Assembly: GCF_000237925.1 (NCBI RefSeq)
Contig: NC_031496.1
Location: forward strand, 1,899,396-1,963,395
DNA: 64,000 nt
Direction of reading: 5' to 3'
Source of the DNA: Schistosoma mansoni
Taxonomy: Eukaryota; Platyhelminthes; Trematoda; Strigeidida; Schistosomatidae
In this document: positions 30,685-42,221 of the stretch, piece by piece
How positions within the stretch are numbered: the first letter of the stretch is position 1
Layout of the letters: every line of letters starts with the position of its first letter
The notes under the pieces: generated by a model
Database searches by the model: none
What the model was told of the DNA's origin: nothing
What the model saw: only the letters and a program-made list of their open reading frames with translations
Program-made: the position numbers and the translations under genes

Positions 30685-31630
30685 GATCATCTTAACCTTT
30701 TACACCAGACATTTCACTTTCAATTGATGATACATACTATTTGATCTCGAAGTTAAGCATCTACTGAGTCTTTCATCCAGTTCAGGATCACTCTGTTGAA
30801 AACTTTTCCTGGTACTGGTAACAAACTGATGCCTCTGTAATTCTCACATTTGCTCAGATCTCCTTTCTTTGGTATGTTGATGAAGTATCCTTCTTTCCAG
30901 TCTGTTGACACTTGTTCCTCCTCCCAAATGTTCTTGAATAGAAGGTGAAGCATGTTTGCAGTTACTTCAATGTCTGACTTTAGTGTTTCAGCTGGTATAT
31001 CGTCAGGTGCTGCTGCTTCCCCAATCTTCATTTGTTTGATGGCCATCTTGATTTCTTCGATCGTTGGTGGAGTGACAGATATAGGAAGACCTGTGTGTGC
31101 TGCTCCGATCTCCGGTGGATTTAGTGAACCTGGTCTATTCAGCAGTTCCTCGAAGTATTCTGCCCATATTTTCCCTTGTTCTCCAATCCCCATGATTTTC
31201 TTACCTTCTTTGTCCTTGACTGGTCTCTTCGGTTTACTATATCTCCCTGCTAGTTTCTTCAGTGTATCGTATAGTTGTTTCATATTCCCTTCCCTTGCAG
31301 CATTTTCCGCAATCGTTGCTAGTCCTTACATGTATTTCTGCTTGTCGGCTTTAATGCTCTTCTTCATTTGCTTGTTTGCTTCTGTGTATTCTGCTTGCGC
31401 CTTGACTTTCTCTGCTCAGGTTCGACTGTTGTTAATTTCTGTCTTCTTGTTCTTCTTTTCTTGAATCTTGTCTAGGGTTCTCATAGAGATCCATTCCTTA
31501 TATCTGTAGCAAATTCCACAAAACAATTTTGGATTCACTAATGTATCCTCACTCAATGAGCTGAGAGTATAGTAGTAACTACATGAACCGCGGTATTTAG
31601 TTTTCGTTATAATGCATAGGTTGCTATCTA
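30685..31630 (-). mobile_element. Chimera of repeat C and RTE LINE reverse-transcriptase region
   Basis: Minus strand: RTE linker and RT N-terminal part (KVKAQAEYTEANKQMKKS, NMKQLYDTLKKLAGRY, KMAIKQMKIGEAAAPDDIPA, LLFKNIWEEEQVSTDW, DLSKCENYRGISLLPVPGK, NWMKD), then an abrupt switch to C at 30752. The same switch recurs at 34055. The RT catalytic D-box is not reached. In full RTE proteins SGKAAGPDNIPAE stands where GEAAAPDDIPAE is here. Confidence 0.8.
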
Positions 31631-31739
31631 CCAAGGCAACAGAGAAAAAAGATTACACCTAACAAGAAAATTATTCTATACCAATCTACTCTATGAAGTT
31701 ATCCACCACCCACAACATCTATAATCAATAAATAAATAG

Positions 31740-31980
31740 ATATTTTTATGTATAGCTGAAATCATGAGTCAATTAAAGCTAGACTACCGTAAAAAACCTT
31801 ACAGCACTGGACGGCCGTTTCGTCCTATCATGACACTCTTCAGCAGTGCGCATCCACGATCTCGCCTAGCGAGCGACATTCGAACCCAGAACCTACCAGC
31901 CTCGCCCCGGAGCACTTAACCTCTAGACCACTTAAATAGCCGGCATCCAATGGTGTTAATATCTAACATCGACTAAATAT
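31740..31980 (-). mobile_element. SINE-B2
   Basis: GAGTCAATTAAAGCTAGAC, GGACGGCCGTTTCGTCCTA, GAACCCAGAACC and CTAGACCACTTAAATAGCC. Hammerhead core CTGAAGA is kept on the minus strand. Confidence 0.75.
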
Positions 31981-32375
31981 ATTTGATGATTAACAAACGA
32001 ACAAATTTCCATATGAATATATTCCACACATTTAGATACATTAATATGAAACGATTTTTTTAAAAAATCAATCATGATTAATTTTTTTTAAATTTCCGCT
32101 TGTCAATTATTCAAATAATTTTACTTGATTAAAACATTTCAAAAATTGAAAAATGAAAAAAAAACGATTTATCCCCCCCCTTCCCTCGAATAGAATTCAA
32201 AAAAAAAGCGCAATAAAAAAAGGTAACCAGGATGTACCTTTTAAAGTGATTATTGTCATTTCCGTTAGTGATTCAGTAAATGTGTATAATTTATGTTATG
32301 ATGGATATGTTGTTATGTTAATCAGATTGATGATTCATAATATTCGGTTTAAACAATGAAATCATAACATTCGAT
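31981..32375. other. AT-rich, homopolymer-rich
   Basis: No gene or repeat recognised. Confidence 0.4.
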
Positions 32376-32645
32376 TGATCAATGGTGTGAATAGCAATGG
32401 AATTCAGGACACATGTTTCGTATTAGTTGAGACTTGTCAGCTAGATGTACCTGTAGGGTCGATGTTTATTCTGGGACTAGAATTCATTAGCGTTCAATAT
32501 CAGAACTTAATAGCTAAATAAATAACAAGATTGTGTTTGAAACGAATAGTATTGGGTTCGAGTCTCAGAATAGACAGGTGTATCCATCTGAAGAGTCCTA
32601 AACAGGAATAAACGATTGTCTTGAATTCAACCACTAGTCATTATA
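32376..32645. mobile_element. SINE-A inverted pair, decayed
   Basis: Minus unit 32376-32510, plus unit 32511-32645 with GGGTTCGAGTCTCAG. Both hammerheads are decayed. Confidence 0.65.
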
Positions 32646-32659
32646 AAACACAATTACAG

Positions 32660-32920
32660 ATAATGTGATATGTGCTACTGGTGTCGACAGATATAAGTAG
32701 TATGTATCATCAATTGGAAGTGAAATGCTTAGAGGCACAATGTTAAGAAGATCGAAGAAAAGAAAATGAGAATAGAAAATAATTAGTATGGAAACAAAAG
32801 AACAATGAAGTGTGAGACGATTGATTGACAATTTGCAAATGAAGTATTTACTGTATAGCTCTCAGATACTACTAAGATATTCAATTGTCCTCATTGGTCT
32901 CCTTATTCACTGCAATAGTA
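32660..32920 (-). repeat. Repeat C, near full length
   Basis: TGTGATATGTGCTACTGGTG to CTTATTCACTGCA. Family TG...CA limits are visible on both sides. Confidence 0.75.
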
Positions 32921-32931
32921 GTGCTACATCT

Positions 32932-33480
32932 ACCTTACTTACTTACTTACTTACGCCTGTTACTTCCAATGGAGCATAGGCCGCCGACCAGCATTCTCCA
33001 ACCCCCTCTATCCTGGGCCTTCTTTTCTAGTTCTATCCAATTGTTGTTCATTCTTCTCACATCTGTTTCCACTTCTCTGCGTAATGAGTTCTTTGGTCTT
33101 CATCTTCTCCTTTGACCTTCAGGATTCCGTGTGAGTGTTTTCCCTGTGACACAGTTAGGTGCTTTTCTCAATGTGTGTCCTATCCACTTCCAGCGCCTCT
33201 TCCTGATTTCTTCTTCCGCTGGAATCTGGTTTGTTCTCTCCCACAGTAGAATGTTGCTCATAATATCTTGCGTAGACAACTGTTAATAAACACTTGTATC
33301 TTCTGGATAATGGCTTTCGTAGTTCTCCACGTCTCTGCCCCATACGATAGAACTGTCTTGACATTTGTATTGAAAATTCTGATTTTGGCGTTGGTTGACA
33401 ATTGTTTTGAGCTCCAGATGTTTTTCAGTTCTCAATATGCTGCGCTTGCTTTGCCGATCCTCGCCCTCATATCTGCATAT
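32932..33480 (-). mobile_element. RTE LINE, 5'-truncated 3' end
   Basis: Tail of ACTT repeats at the left. Minus strand reads RYEGEDRQSKRSILRTEKHL in one frame and GRRRGELRK-type in another; nucleotide match to the other copies is clear (CGTAGTTCTCCACGTCTCTG). Confidence 0.85.
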
Positions 33481-33577
33481 GATGAAGTGAACATTCCAAC
33501 TAAATACCAAGTCACTTCATCATCGATATTTCTGAATAAAATTGAGAATTTTAGTTAATTAACTTTTTTAAGGCAAG

Positions 33578-33895
33578 CAAAATGACTGACTTCAAGATAG
33601 ATTTCCTAGAGTTCTAATGAGAAGCCAAGAACAGTTGACTTCAACCAGATTTGTTGTGAAGCAGTTATTCAGTGAAGACAATGATGGACGATGGTGTAAT
33701 ACGGTGGATTGGTTAAAGTTAGATATTAACACCGTTAGATGCCGACTCAGTAGTATAGATGTTAAACATTCGAGCGCGAAACAGAAGATCTTGGATTCGA
33801 GTCCCACGTCTAGAATCGTGAATGTACACTACCACTGAAGAGTCCCATACTAGAACGAAACGTTCATCTAGTGCTTCGAAGTTTTCCATGGTTGT
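33578..33895 (+). mobile_element. SINE-B2, near full length
   Basis: GACTTCAAGATAGATTTCC, GAAGACAATGATGG, head GTATAGATGTTAAAC, B-box GGATTCGAGTCCC, hammerhead core CTGAAGA with GAAAC and triplet ATC (about 33824-33872). Confidence 0.8.
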
Positions 33896-34320
33896 TAAAA
33901 TCGGACAACCATATAGTAAATAGTTTATTTGCAAAAAGTCAATCAATTGTTCTAGTTTCCATACCAACTATTTGCTGTTCTCGTTCTCTTTTCATCGATC
34001 ATCTTAACCTTTTACACCAGACATTTCACTTTCAATTGATGATACATACTATTTGATCTCGAAATTGGACATCCACTGCGTCTTTCATCCAGTTCAGCAA
34101 CACTCTATTGAAAACTTTTCCTGGTATTGACAACAAACTGATGCTTCTGTAATTTTCACATTTGCTCAGATCTTCTCTCTTTGGTATCTTGATGAAGTAT
34201 CCTTCTTTCCAGTCCGTTGGCACTTGTTCCTCATCCCAAATGTTCTTGAATAGAAGGTGAAGCATGTTTGCAGTTACTTCAATGTTTGACTTCACTGTTT
34301 CAGCTGGTATATTGTCAGGT
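33896..34320 (-). mobile_element. Chimera of repeat C and RTE LINE (second instance)
   Basis: C in plus orientation (33896-34055) switches at ATACTATTTGATCTCGAA to minus-strand RTE (LLFKNIWDEEQVPTDWKEGY, DLSKCENYRSISLLSIPGKV). Same switch point as 30752. Cut at 34320 by SINE-A. Confidence 0.8.
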
Positions 34321-34445
34321 ACTGAGTTCGAGTTCCAGAGTGAACACCAACAAATCTGAGATACAGGTACATCCAGCTAATGACGAGTCTCAATTAGGAC
34401 AAAACGCGCGTCAAACTAGATTCCACTACTAGTCACTATCCATTT
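34321..34445 (+). mobile_element. SINE-A, B-box plus hammerhead
   Basis: GAGTTCGAGTTCCAG, ACATCCAGCTAATGACGAG, GTCAAACTAGATTCC. Core altered. 34620-34677 holds a B2 end fragment. Confidence 0.8.
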
Positions 34446-34677
34446 AAGTAAGTTTGTTTCTACTTTTTCTTTTCTGTACACCATGAAAAAGAAACAGAAT
34501 TTCTATTTTGTGTTTCCGGTAATGATAAAGATGTTTTCTATTTGTCAATTTCATTTCAAGAATGACAATTTAGATGAAAACAAATAGGAATTGTACATGT
34601 TAGAGTTTTTTGGTACGAAAGATTGAGTTAGTTAAAGTTAGATCAATCATGGAAAACCGTTTCATCCTAGTATGGGA

Positions 34678-36830
34678 CTTAGTCAGACAGTCAGTCAGCT
34701 ACAACGTAGGACCAGGCACATATATACATCGGTCCAAGTTGCCATACCTCGTTAGCATTACAAAATAAACATCGGATTCATAGAAATAGTTAATTTAGTG
34801 GTGGTAGTATATAAAGAAAGGTTGTATATAAGGATATAGTATAGGAAGGAAGACAGATATGAAGCAACTTTAATCTCAAGGTTTAAGGGAAGATAAAGAG
34901 TGTATACACCTACGCCATTGTGATCGATTCTGAGCCATGTCACCTAGAGTCTCCAACCATTGGTTATGATAGTCATGCGGACCCCAACCAAGTAGTCTGC
35001 ATCTACCAACACGGCTCAGACTAGAAGTTAGTGACTTCAAGCACTGACGTCACGTTTTGCTTTGGCCACCCCTAACTCTCTTCCAACCATCCCCAATACT
35101 AGTTAGCATTGCGCGTCGTGGTAATCGGTGTTCAGGCAAACGTAACACGTGGCCCAATCATCTCAGTCGATGAAGATTGATGACCTCATCAACTGGTTTA
35201 CCATCATTCTCTAATACCCTGTGTCTAACCTCACTATTACTTACCCGGTGATCCCAGTAGATGCGAGTAATATTTCAAAGACATCTGTGGTTAAATACTA
35301 GTAACTTACGAGTATCTTCTCCTCTCAATGGTCATGTTTCGCGACCGTAAAGTAGAACAGAACGAACTTTTGTGCAGTATACTCAACCCTTAATTGATAG
35401 ATGAATACTTCACTTTCGCCAAAGGTGATGTAAGTTGGAAAAAGCCAAACGAGATTTCTGGACCCGTGTAGGGATTTCGTCAGACACAATCCTATTAGGG
35501 CTGACCAGACTTCCAAGATAAATGAAGTTGTCGAAGCGATCGACTACTTCACTCCCTATCCTTAGTTCAGGTGTTGACGTTGGCTAGTCCTGGAGTGACA
35601 ATTTACATTTAGAGGGGGAGAAACGCATCCTAAATATCTTTACATTATCGGTCAGTGCTACCAAAAGAATATGACTTTTGTCAGCGTCTCCACCAAACAG
35701 AAGTATGTCGTCTGTGTATCATAAGTCGATATGTGGACCTCCTGATAGGAGATCAATTTCTGAAAATTCAGTCGACGAGAGTGTTATTTCCAGCAGTAGG
35801 TCTATGATAAAGTTAAACAATAATGGGGATAGTGGACAACCTTGCATGCCTGTGTTCCAAAACCTGACGAATAGTGAATATTCGGTCGATACAGTCACAA
35901 CCAGGTCTGAAGCCAGTCTGATTTTTTTGTCAAAGCATTGTGTAAGTTTGCGTAAGACATAAAACTGTTTTACACCACCAAATCTTCGTTCACAAGGTTT
36001 ATGTACTTCTGAGGTACACCTTTCAATGACAGACACTGCCACAGAACCTCTCGGTCTACAGAGTCAAATGATGCTTTTAAGTCAAGAAAAACTATCATTG
36101 TCGGACGCCAATAAGCATGTCTGTGTTCTAAAACCTGACGAATAGTGAATATGTGGTCGATATAGCCACGACCAGGTCTGAAACCAGTCTGATTTTCTCG
36201 TGTTTACAGTTCATAAGTCTTATTTAGGCGCCTGATAATTATTGAGGCTAGTATTTTAAATGCTATATTAGTCAAAATAATCCTTCTATGGTTATCATAG
36301 GATGATTTAGACCCTTTCTTATATATTGGGTCAATCAGTGATGGTGACCAGTTGGAAGGGATTATTAGTCAACCTAATTACTAAAATTGTACCACCATAT
36401 TTAAAGACCTCTGGAGCCAATCCATCTGGACCAGCTACTCTTCCTCGTTTCAGATTAGCTATAGCCTTTTGAACTTCAGGTAGAGTCGAGGGACCTGCTT
36501 TAATGTTCCATTCAGACAGTTTGAGAATGGTGGGTAACTGTAGAGTGACCGAAGGTCAATTAAACTGTTCTCTAAAGTGTTCGGCCCATCCTTCTCAACG
36601 TCTGGGCTGAGAGCAGATAAGGGTTTCGTCCTTTTCCGAGATTGTTTCGCTTACACTTGACTTCTTAATTCCGGTTTCTTATATGAGTCTGAAGAGTTGC
36701 CTGGTGTTGCCTACAGTCGCTGCCACTTCCATCGCTTTTGCTTTCGTTACCCACCACTGCTCACGATCTTTCCTTAGAGTTGCATAACACAGAGTTTTAT
36801 TGATTTCGTGCATTTGAAGAACTAAATATC
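34678..36830 (-). mobile_element. LINE-P, reverse transcriptase to 3' end (about 2.1 kb)
   Basis: A non-LTR retrotransposon different from the RTE copies. Minus-strand pieces in order from the right: GPDGLAPEVFKYGGTI, NHRRIILTNIAFKIL, QTGFRPGRG, FLDLKASFDSVDRE (RT motif A), GCPLSPLLFNFIIDLLLE, YTDDILLFGG (RT motif C, normally YADD), RIGSEVV, FIYLGSL, RLLGWGPHDYHNQWLE, DMAQNRSQW. Several stops and shifts, so it is dead. Tail of CAGT-type repeats at 34680-34700. It resembles CR1/Jockey-like schistosome LINEs, but I cannot fix the clade. An internal 80-bp segment is duplicated. Confidence 0.8.
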
Positions 36831-36867
36831 TATAACTGAAGTTGAAACTTCAATCGAAATATATGAG

Positions 36868-37036
36868 ACCAAAAGAACACATTACACCGAGAAATAGAGA
36901 CAGACATGAGAAGAATGAACAAGAAAAGTGGATAGAACTAGAAAAGAAGGCCCAGGATAGAATGGGTTGGAGAATGCTGGTCGGCAGCCTATGCTCCATT
37001 GGGAGTAACAGGCGTATGTAAGTATGTAAGTAAGTA
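36868..37036 (+). mobile_element. RTE LINE 3' end, 5'-truncated
   Basis: CCAAAAGAACACATTACACC, GACAGACATGAGAAGAATG, GGCGTATGTAAGTATGTAAG tail. Confidence 0.85.
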
Positions 37037-37119
37037 TCTTAACTGTTACTGGTTAACACAGTCTATATGACAGACTTTTATTGTGAAATCCATGATGTGA
37101 GTTTTGTCTTTCATAGTAA

Positions 37120-37395
37120 TCATCAATTGGAAGTACCTACATCCCGATATTCAACTTCGCACTGAGACTCATACTCAGTAGCTTTCAGTTCAGACTCTGA
37201 GGATCTAACCAATGAGCAAATAAGTCTAACTATTCACCAACTTATTCATTGGGTGCTATATTTCTATTTATATCTATCTATATGAATTCATTGGTTAAGG
37301 GAATAACTCTCTGGTTCCGAGTCTCAATGTGAATGTCAATGATGAAGTGAAGCAAATACGACCAACTGACAGGACTCATAGTATATCTTAGATTC
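37120..37395. mobile_element. SINE-A relics in opposite orientations
   Basis: Minus relic around AAGTACCTACATCCCG and plus relic around CCGAGTCTCAATGTGAATG. Strongly diverged. Confidence 0.45.
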
Positions 37396-37404
37396 CCCTG
37401 TTAA

Positions 37405-38000
37405 ATTAATTAATTAATTACGTCTGTTACCCCCTCCTAGAGTAGCATAGGCCGAACACCAGCATTCCCCATCTAACACTGTCCTCCACAATCCTCTACA
37501 GTTCATTCCAGTAACTAGTCATCCTTTACATTTCTGTTTACAATTCCCAACGTAGTTAGTTCTTTGATCTTCCTCGTTTCCGTTTCATTTTAAGATTCCA
37601 CGTTGGTGCTTGCCTCGTGATGTAGTTTGATGATTTCCGTAGTGTATATCGTATTTACTTCCAACATCTCTTCCTAATTTCTTCTTCAATTGGGAGTTGG
37701 TTTGTTCTCTCTAATAGTAGGTTGTTGCTGATATTGAGTATCTTACGTAGACAACTCCTCATAAATACTCGTACTATTTTGATGATGGTTGTGTTAGTTC
37801 TTCACGTTTCAGTTCCATACATTAAGACGAACTGTGTTGACATTCATATTGAAGATTCTCACTATGATATTAGTTGACAGGTATTGTGAGTTTCATACGT
37901 TCTTCAATTGTAGGAATGCTATCCTTGCTTCGCGAATCCTCACCTTTACATCTGCATCGAATTCTCCTTGTTCATCAATTTCTGTTGAATACCATTCATA
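37405..38000 (-). mobile_element. RTE LINE, 5'-truncated, TTAA-type tail
   Basis: Tail of ATTA repeats at 37408-37424, then ACGTCTGTTACCCCCTCC. Follows the RTE 3' region for almost 600 bp, up to CCTCACCTTTACATCTGC. Confidence 0.8.
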
Positions 38001-38065
38001 TAATTTACATCTTATTGCATCATTATCAAATTGAGACAATCTTGTCAATCATGAATATCAACAAC

Positions 38066-38236
38066 TTACTTACTTATTTACGCCTATTACCCCTCGTCGA
38101 GGTGCATAGGCCGCACACCAATATTCTCCATCCAAATCTGTTCTGACTCTTCCTTTTACAGTTCTTTCCAGTTACCATTCATCTTTTTCATATCTGCTTC
38201 TATTCCTCGACATAATATGTTCTTTAGCCTTCCTCA
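38066..38236 (-). mobile_element. RTE LINE, short 3' end
   Basis: CTTACTTACTTATTTACGCC tail, ATTACCCCTCGTCGAGGTGC. Broken off at TTCTTTAGCCTTCCTC. 38237-38732 is AT-rich with a GT run at 38378-38391. Confidence 0.8.
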
Positions 38237-38732
38237 ACAAGAAAAAAGGGTATAAACTAAATTCTTACTAGATGAATGAACAATTAATTACTGTTAATTA
38301 TTATATATAATGCATGAATGAATGGTTTAATACATCTTATACATTAGCACATTCAATGTACATATATGTGTATATACGTGTGTGTGTGTGTAGTTGCATC
38401 ATGATGAGAATAGTGTAATATCAATTTTAGCCTTGGATACTAAACTTTTTTCTGTCTCTTCTAGGATACTTTTAACACTTACCCTTTAATCTCTATTAAT
38501 AATGAACTAGTGGAAAGTATTATTGATTGAATTAAAACAAGAAGAAAAAAAAGGAATGGGGGGGAAGGGGGGTAGCAACTTCGAGACAAATAGAGCGAAG
38601 TATGAACATTAAAAAAAAATAGAAAAGAAATCAGTAGAAAAAAAAGCATCCGAAAAGAAATTCAAACACCAAGATGAATAAATGAATTCTTTTTGTCATT
38701 TACTTTTTGAGTGACATTGAATGATTTGTTTG

Positions 38733-39480
38733 ATTAAGATGAATTTCTGGTTAACCGTTGTTTTAATGTAATGAGATATTGTTATAGTCTAGGTGTTCAG
38801 TTCAATCACAATGTAGTAAATAATCCAGGACGTACATTTCGTCCTATTTAGGACTGGTCAGTTGGATATATCTGCATCTCAGATTTGTTGATGTTCACTC
38901 TGGGATTCGAATCCAGTAATTTTCGCTTCAAACGCTATCGCATTATCCACTCGGCCACTAATTCCTGATAGCCACTTGCTTTCGCAATGGGGTGAGGTTT
39001 ATATTCAATTAGTATTGTTTGTTTGAATCTTCCCATTGATTAAGATGAATTTCTGGTTAGTCGTTGTTTAAATGTAATGAGATATTGTTATACTCTGGGT
39101 GTTCAGTTCAATCACAATGTAGCAAATAATGACTGACATTGTTTGAATCTTCCCATTGATGTTTTAGGATCGCAACTGGTCAGTCTCTAATTGGAATATG
39201 TGCATACTGTGCGTATTGCCTCGATATAGCCTTGATTCACAAGCATGATAAGCAAAGATGGATAGTGGATAGCAGTGGAATCCAGTTCGACGCGCGTTTC
39301 GTCCTATTTGGGACTCGTCACTAGCTGGATGTACCTGCATCTCAGACCTGTTGATGATCACTCTGAGACTCGGACCAAATACCGTTCGCTTCGAACGCCA
39401 TCGCGTTATCCACTCGACCACTGAGTCCTGATAGCCACTTACTTGTGCAATGTTATGAAGTTTAATTCACTTGGTATTAT
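38733..39480 (-). repeat. Tandem duplication of 90-bp segment plus SINE-A
   Basis: GATGAATTTCTGGTTA and GTGTTCAGTTCAATCACAAT appear at 38739-38815 and 39044-39118, each followed by a minus-oriented SINE-A (38820-39037 and 39135-39475). The second SINE-A is longer and carries a CTAGTGACGAG-type hammerhead; the first has CTGACCA. Confidence 0.8.
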
Positions 39481-39650
39481 TTACTTGTATCTTCCCATCT
39501 TTGCTTATAAAGCTTATGACTTTAGACAATATCGAGGCAGTCCGCACAGGATGTACATATGTCAATAACAAACTGATCAATTACAATCCTTAACAACAAT
39601 GAGAAGATACAAACAAACAAACCATACCAAGTGAATTTCTTCCAATACCT
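39481..39650 (+). mobile_element. SINE-A leader fragment
   Basis: CATCTTTGCTTATAAAGC, ATATCGAGGCAGTCCGC and CATACCAAGTGAATTTC. No head or ribozyme. Confidence 0.75.
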
Positions 39651-40672
39651 TGTGAATTATTCAATTCCATTCAAACAAAACAAATTTGTCACGGAATTAT
39701 ATTGAACATTGATCAAACTAAGACTCATCTTCATAATTCTACAGGTGAATTTTTAAAATTCCAACTTCTAGTTTCGCATAGAAACTATCAAATGGGCATA
39801 CAACACACACTCACCCACCTACACATATTAAATACTATAGAAACAACAACTATGCCAAATGAATAAATAAAAAAAATTTTTTAATCACTTCCCAATCCAA
39901 AATTTGTGTATGTGAATAAACCAACAACAACAAAAATAGAAAAAGAACAGAAAATTAAAAAATAAAAAAAATTCAGTCATACACGCATAGTGATCGTCAG
40001 AGAGTCACACACCACCCCCACACACACACACACACAAACACTAAGACGGGGGAGGGAGGCACTAACATAATTTTAACTGATTAACTAATCTTTCTTTTTG
40101 TTTTTTTTGTTTCTTTTTTTCCTTTATTTTTGATTTCAAGGAGATGATAAACACAATTCGTTATTTCAATAATGAAAAGTGTCGTTTTTTAACACAACAA
40201 CAGAGATAACAAGAAGAACAAGAACAACAAGAAGAAGACGAGGAAGAAGAAGAAGATAAGGAAGAAGAACAGGAAATTAACACATTGAATGATTGAATGA
40301 ATGAAGGTTTGTAAGTAGATTAGATGAAGGTTTCCCTCTTTCTAGTTAATTGTTTTCAATGTCACAAAAATGTAAGGAATGTGTTTTATCCTCACTTGTC
40401 GTTGTTGTTGTTGTTGCTATCGTTGTTGTCGTGGCTGTTGTCATGGTTATTGTTGTTGTTGTTGTTTTACTAAACAGGATGGCGTGGGGAATGAAGATGA
40501 TGTAATGGGAAAGCTGAAAAGAAAAATTACAATGACTTAATTGATTGATTAATGTTGTAACAGATTTTGTTATTAAAAGAAAAATCAATCTTAAATGGAT
40601 GATGGTTTTTTGTTGAATTAACTTTTATTTTGTTAAAATTTGAATTTATTTTAATGATTGAAATTAATTTTT
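39651..40672. repeat. Low-complexity and simple repeats
   Basis: CA run at 40013-40036, AAC/GAA-rich stretch at 40195-40275, GTT run at 40400-40466, plus A/T homopolymers. The 80-residue minus frame (TTTTITMTTATTTT) over the GTT run is repeat-derived. Confidence 0.85.
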
Positions 40673-41222
40673 GTATTGCAAAGATGGATAGTGGCTAGTA
40701 GTGGAATCTAGGATAAAGCGCGTTTCGTCCTATTTGGCACTCGTCAGTAGCTAGATGTACCTGCATTTCAGATTTGTTAATGTTCATTCTGGGACTCGAA
40801 CTCAGTACTATTCACTTCAAACACCATCGCGTCGCAGTCCTAAACATCAACCGAAAGATTCGAACAAACAATACTTATTGAATTTAAACTTCGACCCATT
40901 GCACAAGTAAGTGGCTTTCAGGTCTCAGTAGCTGAGTCGATAAGGCGATGGAGTTTGAAGCGAAAGTTGCTGGGTTCGAGTCCCAGAGTGAACATCAACT
41001 CTGAGATGCAGGTACATCCAGCTGACCAGTCTCAAATAGGACGAAAGGCGTGTCAAACTGGATTCCACTCCTAGCCGCTATCCATCTATGCTTACAATGC
41101 ATATGAAGTTAGGCTATATCGAGTCAATACGCGCAGTATGGACATATGCCGATTAGAGTCTGACCAGTTGCAGTCCTAAACATCAATGGGAAGATTCAAA
41201 CAAACAATACTAAATGAATATA
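40673..41222. mobile_element. SINE-A inverted pair with tandem leader
   Basis: Minus unit 40673-40832, plus unit 40833-41222 with leader, head (TAGCTGAGTCGATAAGGCG, GGGTTCGAGTCCC), a decayed hammerhead (CTGACCA) and a second leader. Confidence 0.85.
40706..40756 (-). ncRNA. Hammerhead motif of SINE-A with CTA insertion, core intact
   Basis: Minus strand: ATCTAG, extra CTA, CTGACGA, stem II with one mismatch, GAAA, CGCGCTTT, triplet ATC, CTAGAT. Stem I arms pair perfectly, leaving CTA as a bulge next to the core. Confidence 0.6.
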
Positions 41223-41244
41223 ATTTTTGGATTGTTTAAAAGAT

Positions 41245-41900
41245 GGACTCATGAGTCGATTAAAGTTAGACCAATCATGGTAAACTTGGAAGCATTGAAT
41301 GGCTGTTTCGTCCTAGTATAAGACTCGTCAGCAGTGTGAATCGACGATCTCGCACTCGGAACAAGAACGTAGGACCTTCAGTATCCATTGGTGTTAATGT
41401 CTAACTTTAACTAATCCACGATATTGCACCTTCGTCCGCCATTGTCTTCAATGAGTAACTAACTCTACAAAAAACACGGTTGGACTCAGCTGGTCATTGT
41501 TTGTCATTAAAACTCCAGGAAATACATCTTGAAGTTACCAATGAGCACATGAGCATACTACATTGGGAGACCTGAAATTACTGGACGGCCGTTTCGTCCG
41601 AGTATGAGATTCCTCACTAGTGCACGGTGACCCAATATCGTGGTTTGGTTGAAGTTGAAAAGTAACACAGTTGGATGTTGACTAGCTCAACGGTCTAGAG
41701 CTTAAGCATTTGCGCACGAGACCGAATATTCTAGGTTCGTATTTCCTATGAGGGATCGTGAGTGAGCACTGCCGAGGAGTCCTATAGTAGGACGAAACGA
41801 CCGTCCAATGCTTCCAGGTTTTCAATGGTGGTCTAATGTCAATCGGTTCATGATCTCAATCAAAATCCTAATAATCTCCACCTCATAATGATAATTTACT
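41245..41900. mobile_element. SINE-B2, two copies facing each other
   Basis: Minus copy 41245-41550 (full length with leader GAGCACATGAGCATAC at the right); plus copy 41555-41900 beginning with an inverted end and carrying a hammerhead with one core change (CCGAGGA). 41901-42221 has no feature. Confidence 0.8.
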
Positions 41901-42221
41901 TCAGCATTATGGTTAGACTGATATTGTTCAAACCGGTGTTATTCATCTCAATAATACACCGAAAATTCTACAAAAGCCAGGAAATGACAAAAGCATTTTG
42001 ATCAATGTTCGATAAATATTCTCCTTTTCTGTACATAAACTAATCACTGAGGTAGATTTTCTGTGCTCTTTTCTATGGTTTAAGAACAAGCGAACCTTAA
42101 CAACTAAGAACTGTTAAAAAAGTCGGTTTTTAGGTGTGAAGTGTGGGACATATCAACTGAGAAACAACGAAACGATATTTCATGTATGGTAGTTACTGGT
42201 ACACTCAATAATCATATACAT

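Noticed and set aside
31000-31464. 170-residue plus-strand frame (MFAVTSMSDFSVSAG...)
   Set aside because: Exact antisense of the RTE reverse-transcriptase frame; hydrophobic by complementarity.
40195-40470. CRISPR-like or coding repeat
   Set aside because: Simple GAA and GTT runs without spacers; a eukaryotic microsatellite.
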